DNA of 64,000 nucleotides from positions 1 through 64,000 of the forward strand of contig CAVVDT010000004.1 in NCBI GenBank assembly GCA_963747005.1, in the 5' to 3' direction. Position numbers and translations under genes: made by a program. The DNA comes from CAVVDT01 sp963747005. GTDB lineage: Bacteria; Pseudomonadota; Alphaproteobacteria; Rhizobiales; Aestuariivirgaceae. Positions 1-6,539 of this stretch are shown here, piece by piece; within the stretch, counting starts at the first letter, position 1; the number at the start of each line of letters is the position of its first letter. The notes beneath the pieces were generated by a model. It did no database searches. It worked only from the letters and a program-made list of their open reading frames with translations, and was not told the origin of the DNA.

Positions 1-147
1 GCCGAACTGGAACCCATCGGGTGACGGCCGCTGTTAAGGTGTATTTCTGCCGCTCTTTAGGGGGATCGCGGTTCCCCTGAAACTGTCCCATTTATGGTTA
101 TTTTACGGACAGTCTAACACACTCCTCCCCTGCCCTGGTCGTCTCCG

Positions 148-598
148 TCATCCACACCCCTTTCTGGTGTACTGGAATGCCAGGTTCAGGGTGTTCGTGT
201 TCGCCCATGGCTTCAGTCGAACACGAAAGGAACGGTGCGCATATTTCTTTGGTGCGTGTTGAAACGCCTGCCCAGGCCCATCGGGGTAGACCGGCACTTC
301 CTTATATTGCCACTCGAGCAGCGAGGCGTCGGCGTTCGCGTAACAATATGGAAGTACGGACGTGCGTTGATCGGAAAGACTTCTACACACGCTTGTGCAG
401 CTCGCGAGAGCCTTTGAGCGTCCGGTACTCGTGCTCTATTTTTTGTTCCTTGTCGGCCGAGAGCCAGCCGGATTCGCCAGCCGGGATGCGATCACACACG
501 ACATCAGGCTCATCGTATTTTTCATAGAACAGGTAGCCGACCTGATGAGAGATAAATCGCATGAGGTGCCCACACCGCGCCGGGCCGCATGTACCCAT
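148..598 (-). pseudogene. Broken hypothetical gene, two overlapping frames
   Basis: Two minus-strand frames, 383-598 and then 148-390, follow each other with a one-base shift near 383-392. Together they read like one protein: the upstream part has a normal mixed composition (FISHQVGYLFYEKYDEPDVV), and the downstream part continues with LEWQYKEVPVYPDGPG. Neither half matches a family I recognise, so no function is assigned. Other genes in this left 2.5 kb also need single-base corrections. This could therefore be gene decay or local assembly error. Positions 1-147 hold no gene I can support. Confidence 0.3.
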
Positions 599-612
599 TT
601 TGCCGGGTATGT

Positions 613-954
613 TTATACATCCTCCCCGATGGCCTGTACCTGTAGGTTAGGCGGATACGTCCTAAACCGAACACAGGCGTTCTGGATGTAGATCAGTTTG
701 CTGTAGACCCCTGAGGAGTTGTAGTCGCGGTCGTACGCCACGACGTTGCTGTCGTTGCGATTGAAGAAGTGGGTGACCGTTTCGTGACCAGGCTTCCACC
801 CCCCGAAGGTTCTCCACATTTTTGCTGTCTCGGTCGCGCTGGCGTGCTCACCACCCTTTTCAGAGAAATAAGTGGCCCACGATGCCGCAGTCACGCCGAA
901 CACGCCAAGGACGATGAGCAGCGATGTGCCCCTGAATAAATACGAGTTGCTCAT
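613..954 (-). CDS. Hypothetical single-pass membrane or secreted protein
   Basis: About 113 residues. I chose the ATG at 954 because a purine-rich GGGGGAG lies directly upstream; a GTG at 966 in the same frame is the alternative. The N-terminus has a short polar head and then one hydrophobic segment (about residues 8-24, SLLIVLGVFGVTAASW), which is either a signal anchor or a signal peptide. The rest is soluble and rich in N, Y and D (HFFNRNDSNVVAYDRDYN). I do not recognise the family. It is the only intact-looking gene in the first 1.3 kb and lies next to plasmid-type gene remnants, so it may be element cargo. Confidence 0.45.
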   Translation of the reverse strand: MSNSYLFRGTSLLIVLGVFGVTAASWATYFSEKGGEHASATETAKMWRTFGGWKPGHETVTHFFNRNDSNVVAYDRDYNSSGVYSKLIYIQNACVRFRTYPPNLQVQAIGEDV

Positions 955-1109
955 CCCCTCCCCCACATAGTCGCGCAGTTATCTTACCCATCTCGCGCCA
1001 GGTGTGGAATCCGCTTATTGCCCCTCCCCTCCTTGCGAAGATCAAGGAGATCACTGTCAGTGACGCTCAACTTTTTCCTTTAACGCGTTCAGGATGAATG
1101 CACGCATGG

Positions 1110-1295
1110 TCATGTCAGCATCATCCGTAACGTCCTCCGCATCAGGCGTGCGGTATTAATCGCTTCGATGACATCGGCGCTCGAGAGCTGCGACGGAATG
1201 AGCACAAGATCGGCGCAGCCGATGACGAACCCTGTCGCCTGGGTCGCGGCGCCGACGGTACACACAGGCGCGCACCTGTGCACACCCGTGCGCAC
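1110..1295 (-). pseudogene. ParA-family partition ATPase, C-terminal fragment
   Basis: The frame contains GFVIGCADLVLIPSQLSS followed by ADVIEAINTARLMRR. This is the typical C-terminal half of the Walker-type ParA/VirC1 ATPases of plasmids, around the ADLVLIP strand. The N-terminal half with the Walker A motif (KGGxGKT) is absent; where it should lie (above about 1260) there is repetitive GTGCAC-rich sequence and then a divergent gene. Just downstream on the same strand, two short frames (1057-1113 and about 984-1068) would join into a peptide of about 43 residues if one base were restored. I see a truncated, decayed partition gene and infer a plasmid origin. Confidence 0.5.
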
Positions 1296-1393
1296 CCCCG
1301 GCTACCGTGCATGTTACGCTATCGATATATGGAAATACACAACGTAGGGGACGCAAACACGTCTGCACTTGTGCAGACCGGTGCACACCCGTT
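1263..1393. repeat. GTGCAC-rich direct and inverted repeats
   Basis: An 11-base sequence GTGCACACCCG occurs at about 1278 and again at about 1380, each preceded by CC and followed by T. Two inverted repeats accompany them: CACAGG-N6-CCTGTG at 1263-1280 and GTCTGCA-CTTG-TGCAGAC at 1361-1378. They lie between the ParA fragment and the start of the helix-turn-helix gene, where a partition or autoregulatory operator would be expected. Operator function is inference. Confidence 0.35.
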
Positions 1394-2012
1394 CGGTGAC
1401 TGGCTGACTGTGCCGAAGCCGTCACCTATTGTGTCTCGAGGGGGCTGCATCGCACCCCGAAGACCGTCCGGAGTGGGCGCAACGATCAGGCGCACTCGAC
1501 GACGGAAGTGCCGATGTGGTGGTGCGAAAGCAAGACACCGGAAATGGTTTCCGTTGGCTCATCGAACGCGCATCGCTCGACATCAAAATTGAGCAGGAGC
1601 TCGAGTATGATCGCCGCCTGAGTGATAGAGAACTGACGAGGTAAACTTGTCCGAACAGGTAGCTACTGGTGCGCACACGTCCGAACAGGTGCATGTAGAG
1701 GAAACAACGCCAAACGAGACGCGCACCGATGAGAACACGTCCGAACAGGTACGCACAGATGTGCACCAAGACGACGGCATGGTGGAGTTTCTCAAGCGCC
1801 AGATTGAGGTCAAGGATCGACAGATCGACGCACTTCTCGAGCGCGACCGTGAGACGAACATCTTGATCCAGGGATTACAGGGTTCGCTCAGTGGGGTTGT
1901 GAACGCGCTCCCGAGCGGCCGACATTTTGATGCGCGTGACCAAGTGCGCAACACGGGACATTCCGAAGAGCAGTCCGGCGATGAACAAGCGGGGGATAAC
2001 GGAGGCGAGTAG
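1329..2012 (+). pseudogene. Helix-turn-helix / coiled-coil plasmid protein, frameshifted
   Basis: Four consecutive segments in shifting frames rebuild one protein of about 227 residues. The segments begin at ATG 1329 (ends DWLTVP), at about 1415 (EAVTYCVSRGLHRTPKTVR), at about 1472 (WAQRSGALDDGS through IEQELEYDRRLSDRELT) and at about 1638 (EVNLSEQVATG onward). The join points are near 1414, 1471 and 1635, and each needs one added base. The N-terminal part resembles a MerR-like helix-turn-helix with the phrase RTPKTVRxWAQRSGAL. The C-terminal part is a coiled coil (FLKRQIEVKDRQIDALLERD) ending in an acidic tail. The linker repeats SEQV three times. Proteins of this design are common on alphaproteobacterial plasmids. 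If the frame breaks are assembly errors the gene would be intact. The exact function is unknown. Confidence 0.5.
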
Positions 2013-2028
2013 CTGCTCACAAATGCGA

Positions 2029-2040
2029 TATAATTTTGAG
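2029..2040 (+). promoter_or_regulatory. Possible -10 box for a leaderless transcript
   Basis: A perfect TATAAT sits at 2029-2034, and the ATG of the next gene starts at 2041. That is where transcription would begin, about 7 bases downstream of the -10 box. No ribosome binding site is visible. I see no convincing -35 hexamer. Confidence 0.35.
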
Positions 2041-2418
2041 ATGGGAAAGGAAAAGAGAAGTGGAGGTATCCGACATATCAGCGAAATCATCGAGCAAAAC
2101 ATCAAGCTCGTCGGGGCGGACGCACTATCGGTTAGGGGATTCACGCAAGTGCCCAACGCGGTGCTAAAAAGCAATGCGATTTCTCCGGGCGCGAAACTCG
2201 CCTACACGATGCTGCTCTCCTATGCCTGGCATAATGACTTTTGCTTTCCAGGTCAGGACCGTCTCGCTGACGACATAGGTGTCTCACGGCAGAGTGCAAA
2301 CACCTATATTAAAGAGCTCCAGGGTAAAGGCTACATCAAGGTGACGCGCCGTGGGCAAGGGCGCCCAAACCTCTATGAGGTGAACCTCAAGGCAAAGGTT
2401 TTGTCACATGCACGGTAG
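2041..2418 (+). CDS. Winged-helix replication-initiator-like protein
   Basis: 125 residues from the ATG at 2041. The core from about residue 30 to 120 is a helix-turn-helix/winged-helix fold. GFTQVPNAVLKSNAISPGAK is followed by a helix rich in L and Y, then CFPGQDRLADDIGVSRQSAN (recognition helix) and KELQGKGYIKVTRRGQGRPN (wing). This layout is typical of small plasmid or phage replication and regulatory proteins that are often annotated as helix-turn-helix domain proteins. Three 23-bp repeats and an AT-rich segment start 8 bases after the stop codon, which is the usual place for an iteron origin bound by such a protein. I infer a replication-initiator role from fold plus context; a transcriptional regulator is the alternative. 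An in-frame upstream extension to 1927 exists but looks like a shadow. Confidence 0.5.
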   Translation: MGKEKRSGGIRHISEIIEQNIKLVGADALSVRGFTQVPNAVLKSNAISPGAKLAYTMLLSYAWHNDFCFPGQDRLADDIGVSRQSANTYIKELQGKGYIKVTRRGQGRPNLYEVNLKAKVLSHAR

Positions 2419-2426
2419 CCTTGAAT

Positions 2427-2495
2427 TCTAGATGTCAAAAATTTATACATCTAGATGTAAAACATTTTTGCATCTGGTTGTCGTGATTTTTGACA
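2427..2495 (+). repeat. Three 23-bp iteron-like direct repeats
   Basis: Units start at 2427, 2450 and 2473 without gaps. All begin with TCT and end with CA. Unit 1 reads TCTAGATGTC then AAAAATTTATACA; unit 2 reads TCTAGATGTA then AAACATTTTTGCA; unit 3 is more diverged, TCTGGTTGTC then GTGATTTTTGACA. A period near two helical turns directly after a Rep-like gene, followed by AT-rich DNA (2496-2540), is the hallmark of iteron plasmid origins. Origin function is inferred. Confidence 0.55.
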
Positions 2496-2532
2496 CTAAT
2501 AATAAGAAGGGAAAAATAGAAAGAGAATAATA

Positions 2533-2562
2533 CTCAAGAATTCATTTAGAAATGAATTTGAG
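2533..2562 (-). terminator. Probable terminator of tRNA-Leu
   Basis: Inverted repeat with 9-bp perfect inner arms (AATTCATTT-AG-AAATGAATT at 2539-2558), extended by CTCAA/TTGAG. It lies 4 bases beyond the tRNA CCA end and, read on the minus strand, is followed by a T-rich tract. The stem is AT-rich, so it is a weak terminator if it is one. Confidence 0.45.
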
Positions 2563-2566
2563 AAAA

Positions 2567-2863
2567 TGGTGCGGACGGCGGGAATCGAACCCGCACGGGC
2601 ACGCGCCCAACGGATTTTCTTACCACTTCGGCTTTCGCCGCCGCCGTCACGGCGTTTGTGGTCTGGACTATCCCTTCACCCTAGCCAGAGGCCGTAGGCG
2701 CCGCCCGTCTAGTCTTACACCTTCCCACCGCGGGGCTTGGCTCGGGATCGGCATCAGCCTTGCTGGAAGCTTTCCCCGACTTTGGGCAGTTCTACTCCCG
2801 GCGTTTCCGCCGAGGCACTCAATCACTCAAGTCCGTTGCGTCTACCAGTTCCGCCACGTCCGC
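2567..2863 (-). tRNA. tRNA-Leu(UAA) interrupted by a group I intron
   Basis: On the minus strand the acceptor arms GCGGACG (2857-2863) and CGTCCGC (2571-2577) pair perfectly, followed by discriminator A and an encoded CCA (2567-2569). The long variable arm of a leucine tRNA and the T-loop GGTTCGATTCC are present. Removing 2619-2828 gives an 87-nt tRNA whose anticodon loop reads CTTAAAA inside the stem ACGGA/TCCGT, so the anticodon is UAA. The 5' exon is 2829-2863 and the 3' exon is 2567-2618. A second, intron-free copy of the 5' half lies at 5807-5847 and differs by at least one base in the D-loop (CTGGTAGA here, CCGGTAGA there). The gene lies between iteron-type DNA and the integrase and is probably the functional, regenerated attachment-site copy. 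Confidence 0.92.
2619..2828 (-). ncRNA. Group I (IC3-like) self-splicing intron in tRNA-Leu
   Basis: The 210-nt intron sits between U34 and A35 of the anticodon, the same site as the cyanobacterial tRNA-Leu(UAA) intron. The 5' exon ends ACTT and can pair with GAGT eight bases into the intron, giving a P1 helix with the required U-G wobble at the splice site. The intron ends in G. Core elements are visible: P2 with a GAAA tetraloop (CGGCG-GAAA-CGCCG), ATCCCGAGCCAAGCC, the P7 strands AAGACTAGACGGG and GGGATAGTCCA, and a GCGAAAGC-type P9 hairpin. No open reading frame is inside. Order and wording of these blocks follow the cyanobacterial IC3 introns closely. Confidence 0.88.
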
Positions 2864-2941
2864 ATGGTTCGGCAACCTAGGAAACTAGCACCATGCTTGC
2901 AATGCTCGAAATGCGGAGGCGCAGAGCTGCCTAGCCAGCCA

Positions 2942-3089
2942 CTAGCGCGACCGACGGATGTTGATCGCGGCCGCGTCCAGGTTCGTCTTGATGTGAGCGG
3001 CGTAGTAGTTTTCGATCATCTCGACGCTTGTCCTGCAATTCTTGGCGATCTGGTAAATGTCAGCGCCTTCCATGAGCCGCATGCAGATA
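2942..3089 (-). pseudogene. Tyrosine recombinase (integrase), C-terminal piece
   Basis: The minus-strand frame reads CMRLMEGADIYQIAKNCRTS then VEMIENYYAAHIKTN and stops with TAG at 2942-2944. The second Y of ENYY is in the position of the catalytic tyrosine. Deleting the insertion sequence and one copy of its 6-bp duplication joins this piece in frame to the N-terminal piece at 4677-5692 through RHTYI|CMRLMEG. The stop is 79 bp from the 5' end of the tRNA-Leu gene. Confidence 0.85.
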
Positions 3090-4676
3090 GTCGCTCGTGA
3101 AAAAGGCCTGCAACCCTCGGATTTCCAAGGTTTACGGGATGGTTTGAAGTATTGCGTTTCGCAAGGTTTCGGGGGGTGTGGGCGGAAAAGCTTGCGATTT
3201 CGTCAGGCGTTTCGATTTGAGGTTTTCCGGCGCGGCCAGGGGTGATTCAATGCCCGAGTTGAGACCGGAGGACCTGCCCGATGCGCCCCAAAACACTGCC
3301 CAAGTCCAGCGCCGATGATCTGTTCCGTGCACGACTGGAGGCGATCCTCGACGGCCGCCACGAGTTGGTGCGGTTGGCCGACCTGATCGACTGGCAGCGG
3401 TTCGAGACGGCGTTCGGATCGCTTTATGTGGAGCACAAGGGCCGGCCCGGCCTGCCGACGCGGTTGATGGTGGGGCTGCATCTGTTGCAGCACGCCAAGG
3501 GGCTCAGTGACGAGGCGGTCTGTGCCCTGTGGCTCGAAAACCCGTATATGCAGTTCTTCTGCGGTGAGACCCATTTCCAACACAAGTTACCGCTCGAGCG
3601 CTCCTCGATGAGCCGCTGGCGGGGGCGGATTGGTGCCGACAAGCTGGAGGAGCTGCTTGCCGAGACGCTGGCTGCCGCACGGCGTACCAAGGCGGTCGAT
3701 ACCGGCAAGTTGGAGCGGGTCACGATCGACACCACGGCCCAGACCAAGGCGATCGCCCATCCCACCGACAGCCACCTGCTTTTGAGGTCGGTGGAGTGGC
3801 TGAACCGGTTCGCCCGGCGCCATGGTATCGTGCTTCGCCAGTCCTTCGTGCGGCTGGCGGTCAGGGCCCGACGTGAAGTCGGCCGCCTGATCCATGGGCG
3901 TGGCCACAAGCAGGCATTGCGCCATATCCGGCGCATGCGCACCTATGTGGGCCGGCTTTATCGCGACATCGAGCGCAAGATCGCCGGCCGGCCTGATCTG
4001 CAAGAGGCTTTCCAGCCGGTGGGCGAACCGATTGCCCGGCTTCTGGTCCAGAAACTGGACGACAAGCAGAAGCTTTATGCGCTGCACGCACACGAGGTCG
4101 AGTGCATCGCCAAGGGCAAGGCGCGCAGCCGCTTCGAGTTCGGCGTGAAGGCCTCCTTTGCCGTGGTCAATGCCCGGGGCAAGGTCGGCCAGTTCGTGGT
4201 CGGGGCCAGGGCCTGTCCGGGCCTGCCCTATGACGGGCATACCCTCAAGGCCCAGATCAGCCAGGTGGAGCGGCTGACCGGGGTCGCGGTCAAGCGGGCC
4301 TATGTCGACCGCGGCTATCGCGGCCATGGTCTCGACCGTCCGGAGGTCTACCTGTCCCACACCCGGGGCATCGTCTCGCCTACCATCAAACGCGAGCTCA
4401 GGCGGCGCAGCGCCATCGAGCCGGTCATCGGGCACATGAAGGCCGACGGCAAGCTCGAGCGTCATTGGCTGCAGGGCACCCACGGCGACGCCGTCAATGT
4501 CGTCCTCGTCGCTGCCGGCCACAACGTTCGCCTGCTGCTCAACTGGCTGAGGCACTATTTTGCCCTCTTCCTGCACGTCATCCTGGTCGCCGCTGCGATC
4601 ATATCGACTCCACGCGGGCGCACCGTGACCATCTGATCTCGCCGAAAACGCCGATATTGCGTTCTTCACGACCGAC
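3090..4676 (+). mobile_element. IS5/IS1182-like insertion sequence, 1587 bp
   Basis: The ends are imperfect inverted repeats: the left end starts GTCGCTCGTGAAAAAGGC and the right end, read inward, GTCGGTCGTGAAGAACGC (15 of 18 identical). The element is flanked by a direct duplication CAGATA (3084-3089 and 4677-4682). It carries one transposase gene on the plus strand. Its G+C content resembles the chromosome rather than the surrounding island. Removing element plus one duplication restores the integrase frame exactly, which fixes the boundaries. Confidence 0.88.
3281..4636 (+). CDS. DDE transposase of the insertion sequence
   Basis: 451 residues, starting at ATG 3281 about 190 bp inside the left end. 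The N-terminal half carries the DUF772-type region seen in IS5 and IS1182 relatives (LPTRLMVGLHLLQHAKGLSD, HFQHKLPLERSSMSRWR). The catalytic triad is visible as D150 (VTIDTTAQ), D343 (AYVDRGYRG) and E380 (RRRSAIEPVIGHMKADG), with the Y-(2)-R-(3)-E-(6)-K-like spacing around the glutamate. It cuts and moves the element by a DDE mechanism. The gene looks intact. The exact IS family needs a database comparison; the 6-bp duplication is not the usual 4-bp YTAR of the IS5 subgroup, so I leave the subgroup open. Confidence 0.85.
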   Translation: MRPKTLPKSSADDLFRARLEAILDGRHELVRLADLIDWQRFETAFGSLYVEHKGRPGLPTRLMVGLHLLQHAKGLSDEAVCALWLENPYMQFFCGETHFQHKLPLERSSMSRWRGRIGADKLEELLAETLAAARRTKAVDTGKLERVTIDTTAQTKAIAHPTDSHLLLRSVEWLNRFARRHGIVLRQSFVRLAVRARREVGRLIHGRGHKQALRHIRRMRTYVGRLYRDIERKIAGRPDLQEAFQPVGEPIARLLVQKLDDKQKLYALHAHEVECIAKGKARSRFEFGVKASFAVVNARGKVGQFVVGARACPGLPYDGHTLKAQISQVERLTGVAVKRAYVDRGYRGHGLDRPEVYLSHTRGIVSPTIKRELRRRSAIEPVIGHMKADGKLERHWLQGTHGDAVNVVLVAAGHNVRLLLNWLRHYFALFLHVILVAAAIISTPRGRTVTI

Positions 4677-5692
4677 CAGATATAGGTGTGACGCAGGCTG
4701 TAGGCGGTGCGACGCCGGCCATCGCGGTCGAACTTCAATCCCTCATCGGCGAGAATGGCGTTAAAGAGCTCACGGTGCGAGATGGGGAAGAGCCGATCAG
4801 TCGGCTTTGGCTTGTTTCGTTCAATGAGCCGCTGAAACGGCCGCACGACACCAGGCATACTTTTGCAGTAACCGACGCCACGTTTCCCGCGCACCTCGAT
4901 GACGAGAATTGTTTCGCCGCTTGCGGCGTCATCTTCGACCTCGACATCACGGTATTCGAGCCGTGCGGCCTCATCGGGCCGAAGTCCCGTGTTCGCCATG
5001 AACAGCACATAGTCGTGGAGCTGCTCACGTGACCATCGCCAGCGCGTGCCCTTTGCGGATTGCACCCGCTGGCGGGTGGCTGTGTAAAGCCGGCGATATT
5101 CCTCAGGTGAGAACCAAGCCCGATGATCGAGCTTGCCTGATGTCTTGTAAGGCACAGACAGCTCGGGCAGTCGGTTGAGCCAGCCATGGCGAATGGCCGT
5201 CTTTAGCACTTGCCGCAAAGCAACAATCTCCTGATGCATCGTGCTTCGTGCGGGCGCCTTACCGGTCTTCGAGTTCTCACGTCGATAGATGCGATACTCT
5301 TGAACCTTGCCCGACGTGATTTCCGACAGCCCCATCCTGCCGAAATTGGGGATTAGGTGAAGCCGAATTCGCTGCTCCTGGCTGTCGACGTATCTAGGGC
5401 TTCGATGCCCCTCGGTGATGACCTCATATTCCCGCAAGAACGCCTCGGCGGCCTGCCTGAACGTCTTTTCATTGCGAATTTCTCCCGCCCGGTATTTGCC
5501 ATGCAAACCAAGATACCAGTCCTGGGCAAAATCCTTCGCAAGGGCGAGGCTCTCCTCATGTGTGCTGACGCGCTGGTTCCTGCCGGCGAGATACGTGGAG
5601 CACTGCCAGAAGCGGCTGTTTTCGCGTTTGTATACGTGAAGCTTCCCATCAAGAAGCGTGTGCTTCACCATCTCCGCCGCCATGTGTGCCAC
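4677..5692 (-). pseudogene. Tyrosine recombinase (integrase), N-terminal piece
   Basis: About 338 residues from ATG 5692 (ATG 5683 is an alternative). The N-terminal arm and SAM-like core-binding domain (about residues 70-190, FRQAAEAFLREYEVITEGHR) precede the catalytic domain. The first catalytic arginine is in NTGLRPDEAARLEYRDV and the second box is AYSLRHTY. The coding sequence then runs into the insertion sequence at 4676. Together with 2942-3089 the uninterrupted protein would be about 387 residues, normal for a phage or island integrase. It reads away from the tRNA-Leu remnant at 5807-5847, 115 bp upstream. As it stands the enzyme lacks its catalytic tyrosine, so the element should be locked in place. 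Confidence 0.88.
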
Positions 5693-5788
5693 TCACCTAA
5701 GTGTGTAAGAGTTGTGCAAGCCTATGTCGGCACAAGGAATGACGCAAGTGCGTATTAAATGATTGAAATTACATCAGTTAATTTTGGC

Positions 5789-5806
5789 GTCTATCACACC
5801 ATAGAC
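5789..5806. repeat. Inverted repeat next to the attachment core
   Basis: Perfect 6-bp arms GTCTAT-CACACC-ATAGAC directly abut the last base of tRNA identity at 5807. Tyrosine recombinases bind short inverted core sites beside the crossover, so this may be part of the element-side att core; that role is inference. Confidence 0.4.
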
Positions 5807-5847
5807 GATTTTAAGTCCGTTGCGTCTACCGGTTCCGCCACGTCCGC
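5807..5847 (-). pseudogene. Displaced 5' half of tRNA-Leu(UAA), intron-free
   Basis: On the minus strand this reads GCGGACGTGGCGGAAC, then CGGTAGACGCAACGGAC, then TTAAAATC. It matches the first 35 bases of the intact tRNA-Leu plus the first six bases of its 3' exon, then diverges. The exon junction CTT-AAAATC is uninterrupted, so this copy never had the intron or lost it. It starts 10 bp after the gpt stop codon and marks the chromosome-island junction (att site). Confidence 0.85.
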
Positions 5848-5857
5848 ATATTGGCCC

Positions 5858-6376
5858 TCATCCCGGCTTGCCGTCCTGAATGGGCGGGGCGAATTGCAGG
5901 GTCATGTCCCAGGGAAGATAGATCCAGGTGTCCTGCGACACCTCGGTCACGAAGGTGTCGACCAGCGGGCGCCCGGCCGGCTTGGCGTAGACGGTGGCGA
6001 AATGCGCCTTCGGCAGCATGTCGCGCACCACCCTGGCGGTCTGGCCGGTGTCCACGAGGTCATCGACGATCAGGACGCGGGCACCCCCGTCGTCCTTGAA
6101 CAGCGAGCGATCGACGGGCTTGAGCACCTTGATCGACCCCTGCTTGCCGTAGTCATAGGAAGCAACGCACACCGTCTCGATGATCTTGATTTCCAGTTCG
6201 CGCGCCACGATCGCCGCCGGTACCAGGCCGCCGCGCGTCACCGCCACCACCGCCTCGAACGGCCCCAGCCCGTGCAGCCGCCAGGCCAACGCCCGCGAGT
6301 CCCGGTGGAACTGGTCCCACGATACCGGAAACGACATCTGGTAGCGTTCGTCCACGTTCGCCTTGTCGCCCGCCAT
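5858..6376 (-). CDS. gpt: Xanthine(-guanine) phosphoribosyltransferase
   Basis: 172 residues. Gpt joins xanthine or guanine with PRPP to make the nucleotide in purine salvage, in the cytoplasm. The sequence follows E. coli Gpt closely: VTRGGLVPAAIVARELEIK, the PRPP-binding loop VLIVDDLVDTGQTA, PKAHFATVYAKPAGRPLVD, and the C-terminal QDTWIYLPWD. I chose ATG 6376 because GGAGG lies 5 bases upstream; an in-frame extension to 6424 lacks a good site. The gene ends 10 bp from the tRNA-Leu remnant, so the original tRNA followed it almost directly. It is the first clearly chromosomal gene to the right of the island. Confidence 0.92.
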   Translation of the reverse strand: MAGDKANVDERYQMSFPVSWDQFHRDSRALAWRLHGLGPFEAVVAVTRGGLVPAAIVARELEIKIIETVCVASYDYGKQGSIKVLKPVDRSLFKDDGGARVLIVDDLVDTGQTARVVRDMLPKAHFATVYAKPAGRPLVDTFVTEVSQDTWIYLPWDMTLQFAPPIQDGKPG

Positions 6377-6539
6377 GCCGCCTCCGCCAAAGGTTTCTTG
6401 CACGCCCGCCGAGCTATAGAACACGCCCCCCCGCGGCGCAACGCGCCCGATCTCTCAATTGTGCGCAATTCCTAAACAATTGCGCAACCATTCCGCCCCA
6501 CAATTGCACGCTGTCACCAGCAGGATTCCCCCACGCCCC

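Noticed and set aside
2552..3100. A 182-residue plus-strand frame
   Set aside because: It covers the tRNA-Leu gene, its intron and the integrase C-terminus on the opposite strand; it is not a gene.
3587..5692. A 701-residue minus-strand frame joining the integrase N-terminus to a long C-terminal part
   Set aside because: The second half is the antisense of the transposase and arises only because the insertion sequence happens to be open in that frame. The true C-terminus lies at 2942-3089.
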